Made by a program: the position numbers and the translations under genes. Shown here in pieces: positions 25,585 through 34,875 of a stretch of DNA of 64,000 nucleotides. The notes under the pieces are model-generated. The model saw nothing but the letters and a program-made list of their open reading frames with translations, did no database searches and had not been told where the DNA came from. The stretch is taken from contig JAJYMB010000061.1 of assembly GCA_021787365.1 (NCBI GenBank), positions 1 to 64,000 of the forward strand. Direction: 5' to 3'. Source of the DNA: Actinomycetes bacterium (GTDB taxonomy: Bacteria > Actinomycetota > Acidimicrobiia > Acidimicrobiales > Palsa-688). The first letter of the stretch is position 1. Each line of letters starts with the position of its first letter.

Positions 25585-26070
25585 TCAGTCGAGCCAGGAA
25601 AGGACGGCTTCGGCCGAGCTCACGTTTAGGCCCGTGCCGTCCTCCACAGCCAGGTGCGTGACGACGCCGTCTTCGATACGGGCCGCGTACCGCTTGTTGC
25701 GTACACCCATGCCGGCCCCCGACAGGTCGAGGTCGAGGCCCATGGCCTTGGCGAGCTCGGCACTGCCGTCCGCCAGGAACACGACCTTTCCGTAGGCCCC
25801 CTGCGAGCGCGCCCAAGCAGCCATGACATAGGCATCGTTGACCGCAGTGAAAACGATCCGGTCGACACCTTTCGAGAGGATTTCCTCAGAACGCGACACG
25901 AACCCCGGCAGGTGGGCGTCCGAGCACGTGGGGCTGAAGGCGGCCGGCACGCCGACGAGGACCACCTTTCCCTTACCGAGCACGTCCGCGGTGCCGACCT
26001 GCTCGGTCCCGTACTGATCAACGAGCTTCACCTGCACGTCTGGTATGCGCTGCCCCACAGCGATGCTCAT
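25585..26070 (-). CDS. Peroxiredoxin (Prx5-like)
   Basis: A 161-residue thiol peroxidase of the peroxiredoxin-5 subfamily. The peroxidatic cysteine is Cys49 in PAAFSPTCSDAHLPGF, and the helix KGVDRIVFTAVNDAYVMAAW follows. It reduces hydrogen peroxide and alkyl hydroperoxides, using thioredoxin, glutaredoxin or a low-molecular-weight thiol. It is complete from ATG 26070. It appears to be a single-gene unit: 25455-25584 downstream is non-coding. Upstream, between it and the ABC permease, is a 12-bp direct repeat (CCAGTGTCCCCA, twice). Confidence 0.92.
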   Translation of the reverse strand: MSIAVGQRIPDVQVKLVDQYGTEQVGTADVLGKGKVVLVGVPAAFSPTCSDAHLPGFVSRSEEILSKGVDRIVFTAVNDAYVMAAWARSQGAYGKVVFLADGSAELAKAMGLDLDLSGAGMGVRNKRYAARIEDGVVTHLAVEDGTGLNVSSAEAVLSWLD

Positions 26071-26203
26071 ATCGTCCTCCTTGTCCTTGGTGTCCGTACT
26101 GTTTCGCCAGTGTCCCCACCAGTGTCCCCAGCACTTAGGCGGAGCTTATACGCGGGCCACCGGGAGGGCGGTAGGGCACCCGGGGCACGGGCGAAAACCC
26201 CCG

Positions 26204-27133
26204 TCAGTCGGTCTGGCGGAACTCGATGGCCGCGACCACCACGAAGCCGAAGGCCATGACCGCGACCACGGTGAGCTCCAAGCCGAGGGGGACGTGCCAG
26301 CCGTCCCAGGTCACCCCGGGTACCAGCCTCTTGGTGAGGGCAGGGGGGAGCGAGCTCAGGTGTTCGAACACAGCGCGGCGGATGGGGTCGACAGCATAGG
26401 TGAGCGGGTCCACGCGGGTCAGCACCTTCAGCCAGGTGGGCAAGCCAGACAGAGGGTACATGGCGCCCGAAAGGAAAAACAACGGCATCACCAGCATGTT
26501 GGTCACGGCCATGAACGACTGGAACTGGCGGATCCGCGCCGCCACCACCAGGCCGAAGGCGGTGATCGTGAGCGCCAGTAACAGCAGTTCGGCCAAGACG
26601 GTAAACATGAGCGCCGGGTTGTAGGGCACACCCGCCAGGCCCGAGATGCAAATCATGAGCACGCCCTGGACCGACGAAACGAGCGCGCCCCCGATGCACT
26701 TGCCGACGACGAGCGACGTGCGGCTCACCGGGGCAACCAGCATCTCCCGGAGGAACCCGAACTCGCGGTCCCACACGATCGAGCCGGCCGAAAAAAGAGC
26801 AGTGAAGAGCACCGACATCGCCGCCGCGCCCGGGTAGAGGAACGTCCGCAGGCTGAGGTGCGAGCCGAACTTCACGAGCGTACCGAGGCCCGAGCCGAGC
26901 ACGAACAAGAACATGACCGGCTGTAGGAGCCCGACGATCACCCGGAGCGGGTCGCTCGCGAAGCGGATGCACTCGCGTTTCAGGACCACCCACACCGCCC
27001 TAGCCTCGTGCAGGGGGCCGGCTCCGGCAGGCGGCAGCTTCCGCGAAGGAGTGCTACCGACAACCGCAAGCTGGCCTCCAAGCCCGACTGGGCCCTCGGC
27101 GAGGCCGGCGCGCGGCGCCAGTTCGGAGCTCAT
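26204..27133 (-). CDS. ABC-2 type permease (DrrB-like)
   Basis: A 309-residue permease with six predicted helices in the ABC-2 membrane domain, including the conserved segment MAVTNMLVMPLFFLSGAMYP. The first 50 or so residues are a proline/alanine-rich cytoplasmic extension. ATG 27133 overlaps the ATPase stop as ATGA, which fixes the start. With the adjacent DrrA-type ATPase it should form an exporter, probably of a lipophilic compound or a cell-envelope component; the cargo cannot be told from sequence. Confidence 0.89.
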   Translation of the reverse strand: MSSELAPRAGLAEGPVGLGGQLAVVGSTPSRKLPPAGAGPLHEARAVWVVLKRECIRFASDPLRVIVGLLQPVMFLFVLGSGLGTLVKFGSHLSLRTFLYPGAAAMSVLFTALFSAGSIVWDREFGFLREMLVAPVSRTSLVVGKCIGGALVSSVQGVLMICISGLAGVPYNPALMFTVLAELLLLALTITAFGLVVAARIRQFQSFMAVTNMLVMPLFFLSGAMYPLSGLPTWLKVLTRVDPLTYAVDPIRRAVFEHLSSLPPALTKRLVPGVTWDGWHVPLGLELTVVAVMAFGFVVVAAIEFRQTD

Positions 27134-28200
27134 CTGCGCATGCCCCTCGTGGCACGGAGCCTCATCCACTCGCTCGGGCCGCCCCCGGCCTCGGCGTCAC
27201 GGATGGTCGTGCCGGTGTAGGACATGAACACATCGTCGAGCGAAGGCCGGGACACCCCGACCGAGAGCACCGGGATGCCGACCTCGGCAAACTTGGAGAA
27301 GAGCTTCGGCACGAACTCGCCCCCCTCGGCCACCGAGAACGTGACGTTCCCTTCGTGCACTGCAGCCTCCAAGCCGAAGTGCTCTTTTAGCGCGCGGATG
27401 GCGCCTGCGTCGTTGCCGGTCGAGATCTGCACCCTGTCCTTGCCTACACTGGCCTTCAGCTCGGTCGGGGTTCCCATGGCGACGATCTGGCCCTTATCGA
27501 TGATGGCGATGCGGTCGCAGTACTCCGCCTCGTCCATGTAGTGAGTGGTCATGAAGATCGTCGTGCCTTCGCTCGCCTTCAAGCTTTTTATGTAGTCCCA
27601 GATGGACCGGCGCGTCTGCGGGTCGAGGCCGACCGTCGGCTCGTCGAGGAACAGGACCACGGGGGCGTGGAGCAGTCCCCTCGCTATCTCGAGACGTCGC
27701 TTCATGCCTCCGGAGAAGTTCTTCACTTCGGTCTTGGCCTTGTCGGCCAAGCCAACGAGCTCGAGCACAGCCCCGAGCCGCTGGCGCACGAGCGAACGGG
27801 GCACCCCGTACAGCTCGGCGTGAAAACGCAGGTTCTGCTCGGCCGTCAGGTAGCTGTCGAGTGTGGGGTCCTGGAACACGAGACCGATCGACCGCCTCAC
27901 CTCCTCACGCCTGCGCACCACGTCGTAGCCCCCCACCGTGGCGCTGCCCCGAGTGGGCCTAACCAGCGTGCAAAGCATCCCGATCGTGGTGCTCTTGCCC
28001 GCCCCGTTGGGCCCGAGGAAGCCGAAGGTTTCCCCCGAGGCAACCTGGAAGTCCACCCCCTTTACCGCCTTGACGTCCCCGAAGTGCTTCTCGAGGCCAC
28101 GCACGTCGACCGCGGCGCTCCCGGCACCGTCAACGCCGGCTAGACCCAAAGGCGCTGCCACGCCGAGGCAGGCTACCCGCTGCACAGTGTCGCCCGGCAT
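27130..28200 (-). CDS. ABC exporter ATP-binding protein (DrrA-like)
   Basis: A 356-residue ATPase of the daunorubicin-resistance type. Walker A is GPNGAGKST (about 63-71), the signature is NFSGGMKRRLEIARG, and Walker B is VVLFLDEPTVGLD; the family's regulatory C-terminal domain follows. ATG 28200 is used; the frame is open to 29538, but that is antisense to the NfeD and slipin genes. The permease gene is coupled downstream. A 67-base gap separates it from the divergent NfeD gene. Confidence 0.9.
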   Translation of the reverse strand: MPGDTVQRVACLGVAAPLGLAGVDGAGSAAVDVRGLEKHFGDVKAVKGVDFQVASGETFGFLGPNGAGKSTTIGMLCTLVRPTRGSATVGGYDVVRRREEVRRSIGLVFQDPTLDSYLTAEQNLRFHAELYGVPRSLVRQRLGAVLELVGLADKAKTEVKNFSGGMKRRLEIARGLLHAPVVLFLDEPTVGLDPQTRRSIWDYIKSLKASEGTTIFMTTHYMDEAEYCDRIAIIDKGQIVAMGTPTELKASVGKDRVQISTGNDAGAIRALKEHFGLEAAVHEGNVTFSVAEGGEFVPKLFSKFAEVGIPVLSVGVSRPSLDDVFMSYTGTTIRDAEAGGGPSEWMRLRATRGMRR

Positions 28201-28267
28201 AGCGGTACACTCGTCTACCAAAGGGCCCTTACGGGGATCGGGGCCCAGGAGCAGAGGAGCTCGGGAC

Positions 28268-28954
28268 ATGAACCAGAGTTTCGGAGGGTCCCGGCAGCCA
28301 ACGGCGACCGGCCCAGCCGGTGCCGACCTGCCCCACCTCGTCCTTGCGCGGGGCCTGTTCTTGGGGGTGGCGGGAGGCGTCCTGGCTCTCTTGGCCGGCG
28401 CCGTCGTCTTGCTCAGCCTCTTCGCCAGCGCCGGGTTACCGTGGCTGGTAGGCGTGGTCTTGGCGGCGGCCGTGGTAGGAGTGGTCGTGGCCGGTTTCCA
28501 CGCGGGTGGCCACGGGTGGTTCGTGCCGGTCCCGGTGCTCGTCCTGGCGGTGGCCTGGGCCGTCGTCGTGTCAGCCACAGGCTGGGCTTCCGCGGCTGCG
28601 TGGGCGCTGGCGGCCCTGGCCTTGCTCGGGGCCGTCGTCGGTTTCGTCCTCGTCGTCCCAGCCGTCGCCTTCCGCCACGCCGGAGGTCTGGTCACCGGCC
28701 CGGCTGCACTGGTCGGCGCCTCGGGGACAGCCGTGACGGCCCTTTCGCCCAAGGGCATATGCCGGGTCCGCAACGAGACTTGGACCGCCGAGTCGATCTC
28801 CGGCCCACTGCCGGCGGGTGCACCGGTCCATGTGGCCAGGGTCGACGGGCTCCGGTTGTTCGTCTGGTCAGAAAGTGGCACCGTGCCCGGGCCCGAAGCT
28901 TTGGGCGCGGCACACCTAGAAAAGCCCACACACCGAGAAAAGGAGGACGCATGA
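28268..28954 (+). CDS. NfeD-like membrane protein
   Basis: A 228-residue protein with about four transmembrane helices and a C-terminal OB-fold of the NfeD kind (GTAVTALSPKGICRVRNETW). The serine protease domain of long NfeD forms is absent. GAGGAG stands upstream of ATG 28268. The stop overlaps the slipin ATG as ATGA. NfeD and stomatin-like proteins are a conserved operon pair thought to organise membrane microdomains and quality control. Confidence 0.85.
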   Translation: MNQSFGGSRQPTATGPAGADLPHLVLARGLFLGVAGGVLALLAGAVVLLSLFASAGLPWLVGVVLAAAVVGVVVAGFHAGGHGWFVPVPVLVLAVAWAVVVSATGWASAAAWALAALALLGAVVGFVLVVPAVAFRHAGGLVTGPAALVGASGTAVTALSPKGICRVRNETWTAESISGPLPAGAPVHVARVDGLRLFVWSESGTVPGPEALGAAHLEKPTHREKEDA

Positions 28955-29865
28955 CCGTCGCACTGGTCATCGTCGCAATCGTCGTCGTGGCCGCGCTCGT
29001 GCTGGCTGCCACATCCATCAAGATCGTGAAGGAGTACCAGCGCTTCATCTTGTTCCGCTTGGGCCGAGCCGTGGGGGCCAGGGGCCCTGGCTTCACCCTC
29101 GTCAACCCCGTGACCGACCGCGTCAACTGGGTGGACTTGCGCGAGCAGTACCTGGAGATCCCCCACCAGAGCGCCATCACCCGTGACAATGCTGCCATCT
29201 CGATCGACTTCATCATCTTTTACAAGGTCGTCGACCCTCTCGCCTCGGTGCTGTCGGTCCAAAATTTCGAGGGTGCCGCAACCAACATCGCCTCCACGAC
29301 CCTCCGGTCGGTCGTCGGGGACATGCTCCTCGACGACGTGCTGTCCAAGCGCGAGGAAATGAACGACGCACTTCGCTGGAAGCTCGACGAGATCACCGAG
29401 CGATGGGGTGTCAAGGTCTCCAACGTAGAGGTGCGCGAGATCAAGCCCCCTCCGGCCGTCTTGGAGGCCATGACCCGCCAGATGGGCGCCGAGCGCTCTC
29501 GGCGTGCCCTCGTCCTCGAAGCCGAGGGCCAAAAGCAAGCATCGGTCACGGTGGCCGAGGGCCAGAAGCAGTCTGCGATCCTCCAGGCAGAAGGTGACCG
29601 TCAGTCAGCCGAGTTGCGAGCGCAGGGCTTCGCCGCCGCGCTGCGCCAGATCCTGCAGGTTGCCGGCGACGTCGACAAGACTACGATGACCCTCCAGTAC
29701 CTGGAGACGTTGAAGCAGATCGGGACGTCGCCCTCGACCAAGTTCGTCGTGCCCGTCGAACTGACCGACCTGCTCGCGGGTGTCCTGGCAGGTGCCAAGG
29801 GCTCGGCCACGAGCAGCGCCAAGGCCAATGGGGCCGCCCTCGCCCGCCCTCCCGAAGAGACTTAG
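28951..29865 (+). CDS. Slipin/stomatin-like SPFH protein
   Basis: A 304-residue membrane-anchored SPFH-domain protein. An N-terminal hydrophobic segment (ALVIVAIVVVAALVLAATSI) is followed by the prohibitin-homology domain (KEYQRFILFRLGRAVGARGP) and a coiled-coil with AEGQKQ repeats, typical of slipins. It should form ring-like oligomers in the membrane and work with the preceding NfeD protein. Its TAG stop interlocks with the TAA stop of the convergent cysS gene (TTAG). Confidence 0.92.
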   Translation: MTVALVIVAIVVVAALVLAATSIKIVKEYQRFILFRLGRAVGARGPGFTLVNPVTDRVNWVDLREQYLEIPHQSAITRDNAAISIDFIIFYKVVDPLASVLSVQNFEGAATNIASTTLRSVVGDMLLDDVLSKREEMNDALRWKLDEITERWGVKVSNVEVREIKPPPAVLEAMTRQMGAERSRRALVLEAEGQKQASVTVAEGQKQSAILQAEGDRQSAELRAQGFAAALRQILQVAGDVDKTTMTLQYLETLKQIGTSPSTKFVVPVELTDLLAGVLAGAKGSATSSAKANGAALARPPEET

Positions 29866-31214
29866 CGGGCCCGGCGGACCTGCGTCCCGCCCGGGGTGTC
29901 CTCCACTACGTAGCCCATATCGACCAGCTTGTCCCGGATGCCGTCCGCCTCCCGGTAGTCGCGTTTTGCCCTCGCGGCGTCTCGCCGGCGCACGAGTTCG
30001 GCCAGGGCCGGCTCCAGTGGTCCTTCGCCGAGGCGGAGCGGGAGGCCGAGGGCGGAACCGCAGATTTGCCTGACCGCGGCGGCGAGCGCCGGCGCCCGCA
30101 CCCGATGGGCCCGAGCGTCCCGCACCGCCCCGAAGACGACCGCCAAGGCGCCGGTCGTGTCGAAGTCGTCGTCCATCCGCCAACGAAAGCGCGCCAGCAC
30201 GGCCGGGTCGGGTTCGGCCTCGGGCAGACCACGCGCTTCGCGGGCAAAGTTGTCGAGCCGTTCGACCATGCCCTTGGCGCCCTCCAGCGACTCAGCGGTG
30301 ACGGCCATGGGCGAACGGTAATGCGAGTTGAGCACCAGTGCCCGCAGCACCCGCCCCTCGTAGCGCTCGAGGAGCTCGGGGAGCGAGGTTATGTTGCCCA
30401 CCGACTTGCTCATCTTGTCGCCGCGTTCATCGACCACCATGCCGTTGTGGGCCCAGTGGCGGGCAAAGGCCCGGCCGGCCGCCAGGGCTTGGGCGCGCTC
30501 GTTCTCGTGGTGGGGGAAGGCGAGGTCGAGCCCGCCCAGGTGGAGGTCGAAGCCATCGCCAAGGAGGCCGAGCGACATCACGACGCACTCCGTGTGCCAC
30601 CCGGGCCGGCCGTCTCCCCACGGGGAGGGCCAGGAGGGTTCCCCGGGCTTGGCCCGTTTCCAGAGCACGAAGTCGAGGGGGTTGCGCTTGCCGGCCTCGT
30701 CCGCCGCCTCTACCCGGGCACCGGCCCGGAGCATCGCCAGGTCCTGGCGGGCCAAGAGGCCGTATCCAGTTAGGGACGCGGTGGAGAAGTAGACCCCGTC
30801 ACCGCCCTCGTAGGCGTGGCCGGTAGCGAGCAGCCGAGCGATGAACTCCACCATTTCCCCTACATAGGCCGTGGCATGGGGGTCGGCGTCGGGGCGGGCG
30901 ACGCCGAGACCGCCCATCGTCTCCCACCACAGCTCCTCGTAGCCCGCCGCCACCTCTTCGGGCGGGCGCCCCTCCTCGGCCGCGGCGGCGATGATCTTGT
31001 CCTCGATATCGGTCACGTTGGACACGAAACGCACCTCGAAGCCGCTCCAGGCCAGGTAGCGGCGGTACACGTCCCATACGAGGGTGACCCGGCCATGGCC
31101 GAGGTGGGGAGCACCCGAGACCGTCGGCCCGCACAGGTACACCGCCAGGCGGCCGGCGTCCCGGGGCTCCAGGGGGGCGACCTCGCCGGTCGCGGTGTCC
31201 ATCAAGGCGACCAC
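29862..31214 (-). CDS. cysS: Cysteinyl-tRNA synthetase
   Basis: A full-length 450-residue class I synthetase. The HIGH motif is PHLGHGR (37-40), the KMSKS loop is DKMSKSVGN, and the zinc ligands are Cys28 (LCGPTV), a cysteine in HTECVVMS and the histidine pair in FPHHENERAQ. A DALR anticodon-binding domain follows, so it is cysS rather than the shorter mycothiol ligase mshC. GTG 31214 is used; ATG 31202 is possible. Only 21 bases separate it from the divergent valS start. Confidence 0.95.
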   Translation of the reverse strand: MVALMDTATGEVAPLEPRDAGRLAVYLCGPTVSGAPHLGHGRVTLVWDVYRRYLAWSGFEVRFVSNVTDIEDKIIAAAAEEGRPPEEVAAGYEELWWETMGGLGVARPDADPHATAYVGEMVEFIARLLATGHAYEGGDGVYFSTASLTGYGLLARQDLAMLRAGARVEAADEAGKRNPLDFVLWKRAKPGEPSWPSPWGDGRPGWHTECVVMSLGLLGDGFDLHLGGLDLAFPHHENERAQALAAGRAFARHWAHNGMVVDERGDKMSKSVGNITSLPELLERYEGRVLRALVLNSHYRSPMAVTAESLEGAKGMVERLDNFAREARGLPEAEPDPAVLARFRWRMDDDFDTTGALAVVFGAVRDARAHRVRAPALAAAVRQICGSALGLPLRLGEGPLEPALAELVRRRDAARAKRDYREADGIRDKLVDMGYVVEDTPGGTQVRRAR

Positions 31215-31235
31215 AGCAAGTACCGTAGCGGGATA

Positions 31236-34073
31236 ATGCCCGCACCGAGCCCTAATAACGCCGTGGCCCGGCCCGGCGCGCCCGACAAGCCCACGCTCTC
31301 GGGCCTGGAGGACAAGTGGTCGCGCCGCTGGTCAGAGGACGGCACCTACCACTTCGACAGTTCCTCGCCACGGGAACGGGTGTTCTCGATCGACACGCCG
31401 CCCCCGACGGTGAGCGGGTCGTTGCACATCGGCCACGTGTTCTCCTACACCCACACCGACACCATCGCCCGCTACAAGCGCATGAAGGGGTACGCCGTCT
31501 TCTACCCGATGGGCTGGGACGACAACGGCCTGCCCACCGAAAGGCGGGTGCAAAACTACTTCGGCGTCCGCTGCGACCCCACGCTTCCTTACCAGGAGGG
31601 CTTCGAGCCGCCAGCCGAAGGGGGGCTCGGGAAAGGGGAGCACCCAGTCCCTGTCAGCCGCCCCAACTTCGTCGAGCTGTGCGGGAGGCTCACGGCCGAG
31701 GACGAGCGCGCGTTCGAGGAGACCTGGCGGCACCTGGGGCTTTCAGTCGACTGGCGCCACCTCTACACAACGATCGGCGACAGGGCCAGGCGCACCTCGC
31801 AGCGGGCGTTCCTGCGGTTGCTCCGGCGAGGAGAGGCGTACTCCGCCGAGGCGCCGACGCTTTGGGACGTGGATTTCGGCACGGCTGTCGCCCAGGCCGA
31901 ACTCGTGGACAGGGAGAGGCATGGCGCCTACCACAAGCTGGCCTTCCATGGTCCCGGAGGCGCCGACCTGCTCGTGGACACGACTCGCCCCGAACTCCTG
32001 CCCGCCTGCGTGGCAGTGGCGGTGCACCCCGACGATGGCCGTTACCGCGCCCTGGTCGGGGCGACCGTCACGACCCCGCTCTTCGGCGCCAGCGTCCCCG
32101 TCGTGGCGCACCCGCTCGCCGAACCGGAGAAGGGGACCGGGGCCGCGATGGTCTGCACGTTCGGTGACCTGACCGACGTCACCTGGTGGCGGGAGCTCTC
32201 GCTGCCGGTGCGAGCCGTCGTCGGGCGCGACGGACGGTTGGTGGGGGCGACGCCGGCGGGCCTCAGTCCGACCGGGGCAGCGCTCTACTCTGCCGAGTTG
32301 GCGGGGAAAACGGTGGCTGCGGCGCAAAAGCGGGTCGTCGAGCTGCTCCGGGGTTCGGGGGAGCTGGTGGGAGAGCCGCGCTCCACGACCCACATGGTCA
32401 AGTTCTACGAGCGGGGGGACAGGCCGCTCGAAATAGTGACGAGCCGGCAGTGGTGGATCCGCACGCTCGCGCACCGGGAAGAGCTGCTGGCGCGCGGGCG
32501 GGAGCTCCACTGGTACCCGGGTTTCATGCGCGCCCGGTACGAGGACTGGGTCACAGGCTTGAACAGTGACTGGCTCATCAGCCGCCAGCGCTTCTTCGGC
32601 GTGCCGTTCCCGGTCTGGTACCCCTTGGACGACGGCGGTTCGCCCGACTACTCCCGACCGCTCGTGCCGGACGAAGCCGACTTGCCCATCGACCCCACGA
32701 CCGACACACCCCCGGGCTACACGCCGGCCCAGCGGGACATGACCGGCGGGTTCACCGCCGAACAAGACGTCATGGACACCTGGGCGACATCCTCGCTCAC
32801 CCCCGAGATCGCCGGGGGCTGGGAGGACCAGGCGGCCGGCGGTCTTTGGGACCGGGTCTTCCCGATGGACCTCCGGGCCCAGGCCCACGACATCATCCGG
32901 ACCTGGCTCTTTTCCACGGTCGTGCGTTCCGACCTCGAGCACGGCACCCTGCCCTGGTACAACGCGGTCATCTCGGGGTGGATCCTCGACCCCGACCGCA
33001 AGAAGATGTCGAAGTCGGTCGGCAACGTCGTCACGCCGAACGTGCTGCTCGAAAAGCACGGTTCCGACGCCGTGCGCTACTGGGCGGCATCGGGGCGCCC
33101 GGGGACCGACACGGCCTTCGAGGAAGGCCAGATGCAGGTCGGTCGGAAGCTGGCGCTCAAGGTGCTGAACGCCTCCAGGTTTGTGCTGTCCCCCAACCTG
33201 TGGGAGGTGGGCGCCGGCGCCGGCGGGGTTTCCGCGGACGATCTGGCCGAAATCTCCGCCGGGGGCGCGCGCGCCGCCCCCTCGGCCGGGAAAGCGGCCC
33301 TCCTCGCCGCCCAGGCTGCCTCTCGGCCCGAACTCGCCACCGATGCGGTGGACAGGGCGGTCCTCGCCAGCCTCGACCGGCTCATCTTGGTTGCGACCAG
33401 GGCTTTCGAGGACTACGACTATGCCCGCGCCCTCGAGCGCACGGAGGCTTGGTTCTGGGACTTTTGCGACCACTACCTGGAGCTCGTAAAGACAAGGGCC
33501 TACGGCGAGAAGGGCGCGGAGCGGGCGGTTTCGGCGCGGGCGGCGCTCGCCGGCGGGCTATCTGTAGTCCTGCGGCTGTTCGCCCCCTTCATGCCGTTTG
33601 TGACCGAGGAGGCCTGGTCCTGGTGGCAGGAGGGCTCGGTGCACCGGGCCCCCTGGCCTGAACCGTGGCGAGTGCCCTCGGACGACGGTGCGGGCGCGGC
33701 GAACGGGTCGCAGCTGCCGGGCGCCACGCCGGCAGACGTCGCCGTCTACTCGGCAGCCATAGCTCTCCTGGGCGACATCCGCCGAGCCAAGTCCGATGCC
33801 AAGGTGGGGCCCCGGGCACCTGTGGAGCGCGTGGTGTTCTCAGGGCCGGCCGGCGAGGTGGCCGCGCTCAGCCTGGTCACCGAGGACCTCCGGGCCGCCC
33901 AGAACGTCGCTGAACTGGTGCTGGCGGCCGCCGGCACCCGCTCGGTCGAGGTGAAGCTCGCCAGCGCGGGCAGCAGCGCCGGTGCCGGCAGCAGCGCCGG
34001 CGACGGCGACGGCCCCCGCGCCAGCACCGGCCCCGGCGAGGCGCCCGAACGTCCGAAAAACCGACAGATGTGA
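31236..34073 (+). CDS. valS: Valyl-tRNA synthetase
   Basis: A 945-residue class I synthetase charging tRNA-Val. The HIGH motif is SGSLHIGHVFSY (64-67), the editing domain contains TTRPELLPACVAVAVHPDD, and the KMSKS loop is DRKKMSKSVGN. The C-terminal tail has an AGSSAGAGSSAG-type low-complexity repeat rather than the coiled-coil arm of some ValS. ATG 31236 is used; GTG 31263 is also in frame. The stop codon lies inside the first arm of the nested palindrome described next. Confidence 0.95.
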   Translation: MPAPSPNNAVARPGAPDKPTLSGLEDKWSRRWSEDGTYHFDSSSPRERVFSIDTPPPTVSGSLHIGHVFSYTHTDTIARYKRMKGYAVFYPMGWDDNGLPTERRVQNYFGVRCDPTLPYQEGFEPPAEGGLGKGEHPVPVSRPNFVELCGRLTAEDERAFEETWRHLGLSVDWRHLYTTIGDRARRTSQRAFLRLLRRGEAYSAEAPTLWDVDFGTAVAQAELVDRERHGAYHKLAFHGPGGADLLVDTTRPELLPACVAVAVHPDDGRYRALVGATVTTPLFGASVPVVAHPLAEPEKGTGAAMVCTFGDLTDVTWWRELSLPVRAVVGRDGRLVGATPAGLSPTGAALYSAELAGKTVAAAQKRVVELLRGSGELVGEPRSTTHMVKFYERGDRPLEIVTSRQWWIRTLAHREELLARGRELHWYPGFMRARYEDWVTGLNSDWLISRQRFFGVPFPVWYPLDDGGSPDYSRPLVPDEADLPIDPTTDTPPGYTPAQRDMTGGFTAEQDVMDTWATSSLTPEIAGGWEDQAAGGLWDRVFPMDLRAQAHDIIRTWLFSTVVRSDLEHGTLPWYNAVISGWILDPDRKKMSKSVGNVVTPNVLLEKHGSDAVRYWAASGRPGTDTAFEEGQMQVGRKLALKVLNASRFVLSPNLWEVGAGAGGVSADDLAEISAGGARAAPSAGKAALLAAQAASRPELATDAVDRAVLASLDRLILVATRAFEDYDYARALERTEAWFWDFCDHYLELVKTRAYGEKGAERAVSARAALAGGLSVVLRLFAPFMPFVTEEAWSWWQEGSVHRAPWPEPWRVPSDDGAGAANGSQLPGATPADVAVYSAAIALLGDIRRAKSDAKVGPRAPVERVVFSGPAGEVAALSLVTEDLRAAQNVAELVLAAAGTRSVEVKLASAGSSAGAGSSAGDGDGPRASTGPGEAPERPKNRQM

Positions 34074-34165
34074 TCTGGCCGGCGGCACATCGGTCAGAAA
34101 ATATGCCGTTTTCGAGCCGAAAACCCACCGATGTGCGGCTAACGGTTTTCACATCTGTTGGTTTC
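34057..34165. repeat. Nested inverted-repeat structure between valS and the nuclease gene
   Basis: Three nested inverted repeats fill the convergent gap. The outer arms are AAAACCGACAGATGTGA (34057-34073) and TCACATCTGTTGGTTTC (34149-34165); the middle arms are CACATCGGT (34086-34094) and ACCGATGTG (34127-34135); the centre is GTTTTCG-AGC-CGAAAAC (34108-34124). The 9-base motif ACMGATGTG thus occurs four times in alternating orientation. The region is richer in A+T than its surroundings. It may be a bidirectional terminator, a protein-binding site cluster or the remains of a small mobile repeat. Confidence 0.85.
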
Positions 34166-34175
34166 TTGCCCGCTC

Positions 34176-34838
34176 TCACGGGTACAGGCCGGCGGCGGCA
34201 AGCACGTCCTCGGTCGTGTAGAGGCCGGCAGCCGTAGCTCGGACGGCGAGGGCGATCGCGTCGGAGGGCCGGCAGGAAAGCGAGAACGTTTCGCCCGCTC
34301 GCTCCAGTTCGACCGTGGCGAAGAAGTGCCGGGCCTCCTCCACCTTGTCGATAACCACCTTTTCCACCCGGCCTCCAAGCAGCTCCACCGCTTGCAACAA
34401 CAGGTCCCAGGTGCTCGGGCGTGCGGGTCTCCCCCCGTGCCACCCGGCCTGGATGGCCTTGGCTTCCGCTTGTCCCACGTAGATGTGGAGCGACCGGAAG
34501 GGCTCGTCCATCTCTGCCAGCACGATGAGCCCTGCCTCCTGACCGGGCCGGAGCAAGACCGACGGACGGACCTCGGAGAGGCCGAGCTCTACCAGCGCCG
34601 GCGGTGCCACTTCTTCTTCTTGCTCTTCCGCCAGCCCCACTTCGTCCTCGGACGCCGCCGCTTGGCCCTCGGGGGACTCCATTTCGTACTCGGGTTGCTC
34701 CGCCTGCCCGGCTGCCGGCTCCGCTTGGCCCTCGGGCTGGGGAGGCTCCTCCGGTGCCCACTCCAAAGGCGCCGAGGGAACGGGCTCCGCCGGCGGGCCC
34801 GGCTGCTCTGGCTGCGCGGGCTGCTCGGCCTCTGACAT
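34176..34838 (-). CDS. Bifunctional nuclease family protein (DUF151)
   Basis: A 220-residue protein. The C-terminal 140 residues form the DUF151/BFN domain (for example SVLLRPGQEAGLIVLAEMDE and LSCRPSDAIALAVRA), found in many bacteria and linked to DNase/RNase activity in plant homologues. The first 80 residues are a very acidic glutamate/proline/alanine-rich extension unlike the core, probably disordered. It is 37 bases downstream of comF on the same strand. Nuclease activity in bacteria is not well established. Confidence 0.88.
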   Translation of the reverse strand: MSEAEQPAQPEQPGPPAEPVPSAPLEWAPEEPPQPEGQAEPAAGQAEQPEYEMESPEGQAAASEDEVGLAEEQEEEVAPPALVELGLSEVRPSVLLRPGQEAGLIVLAEMDEPFRSLHIYVGQAEAKAIQAGWHGGRPARPSTWDLLLQAVELLGGRVEKVVIDKVEEARHFFATVELERAGETFSLSCRPSDAIALAVRATAAGLYTTEDVLAAAGLYP

Positions 34839-34875
34839 GCCGACGAGACTAGAGCGCCGACCGAGGGCGCCTGTC

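Noticed and set aside
27130-29538. 802-residue version of the ABC ATPase
   Set aside because: The upstream 446 residues are antisense to the NfeD and slipin genes; the ATPase core is complete from 28200.
29862-31214. Mycothiol ligase mshC instead of cysS
   Set aside because: The phosphomutase trio is often near mshC, but this protein has the full CysS length and the C-terminal DALR-type domain.
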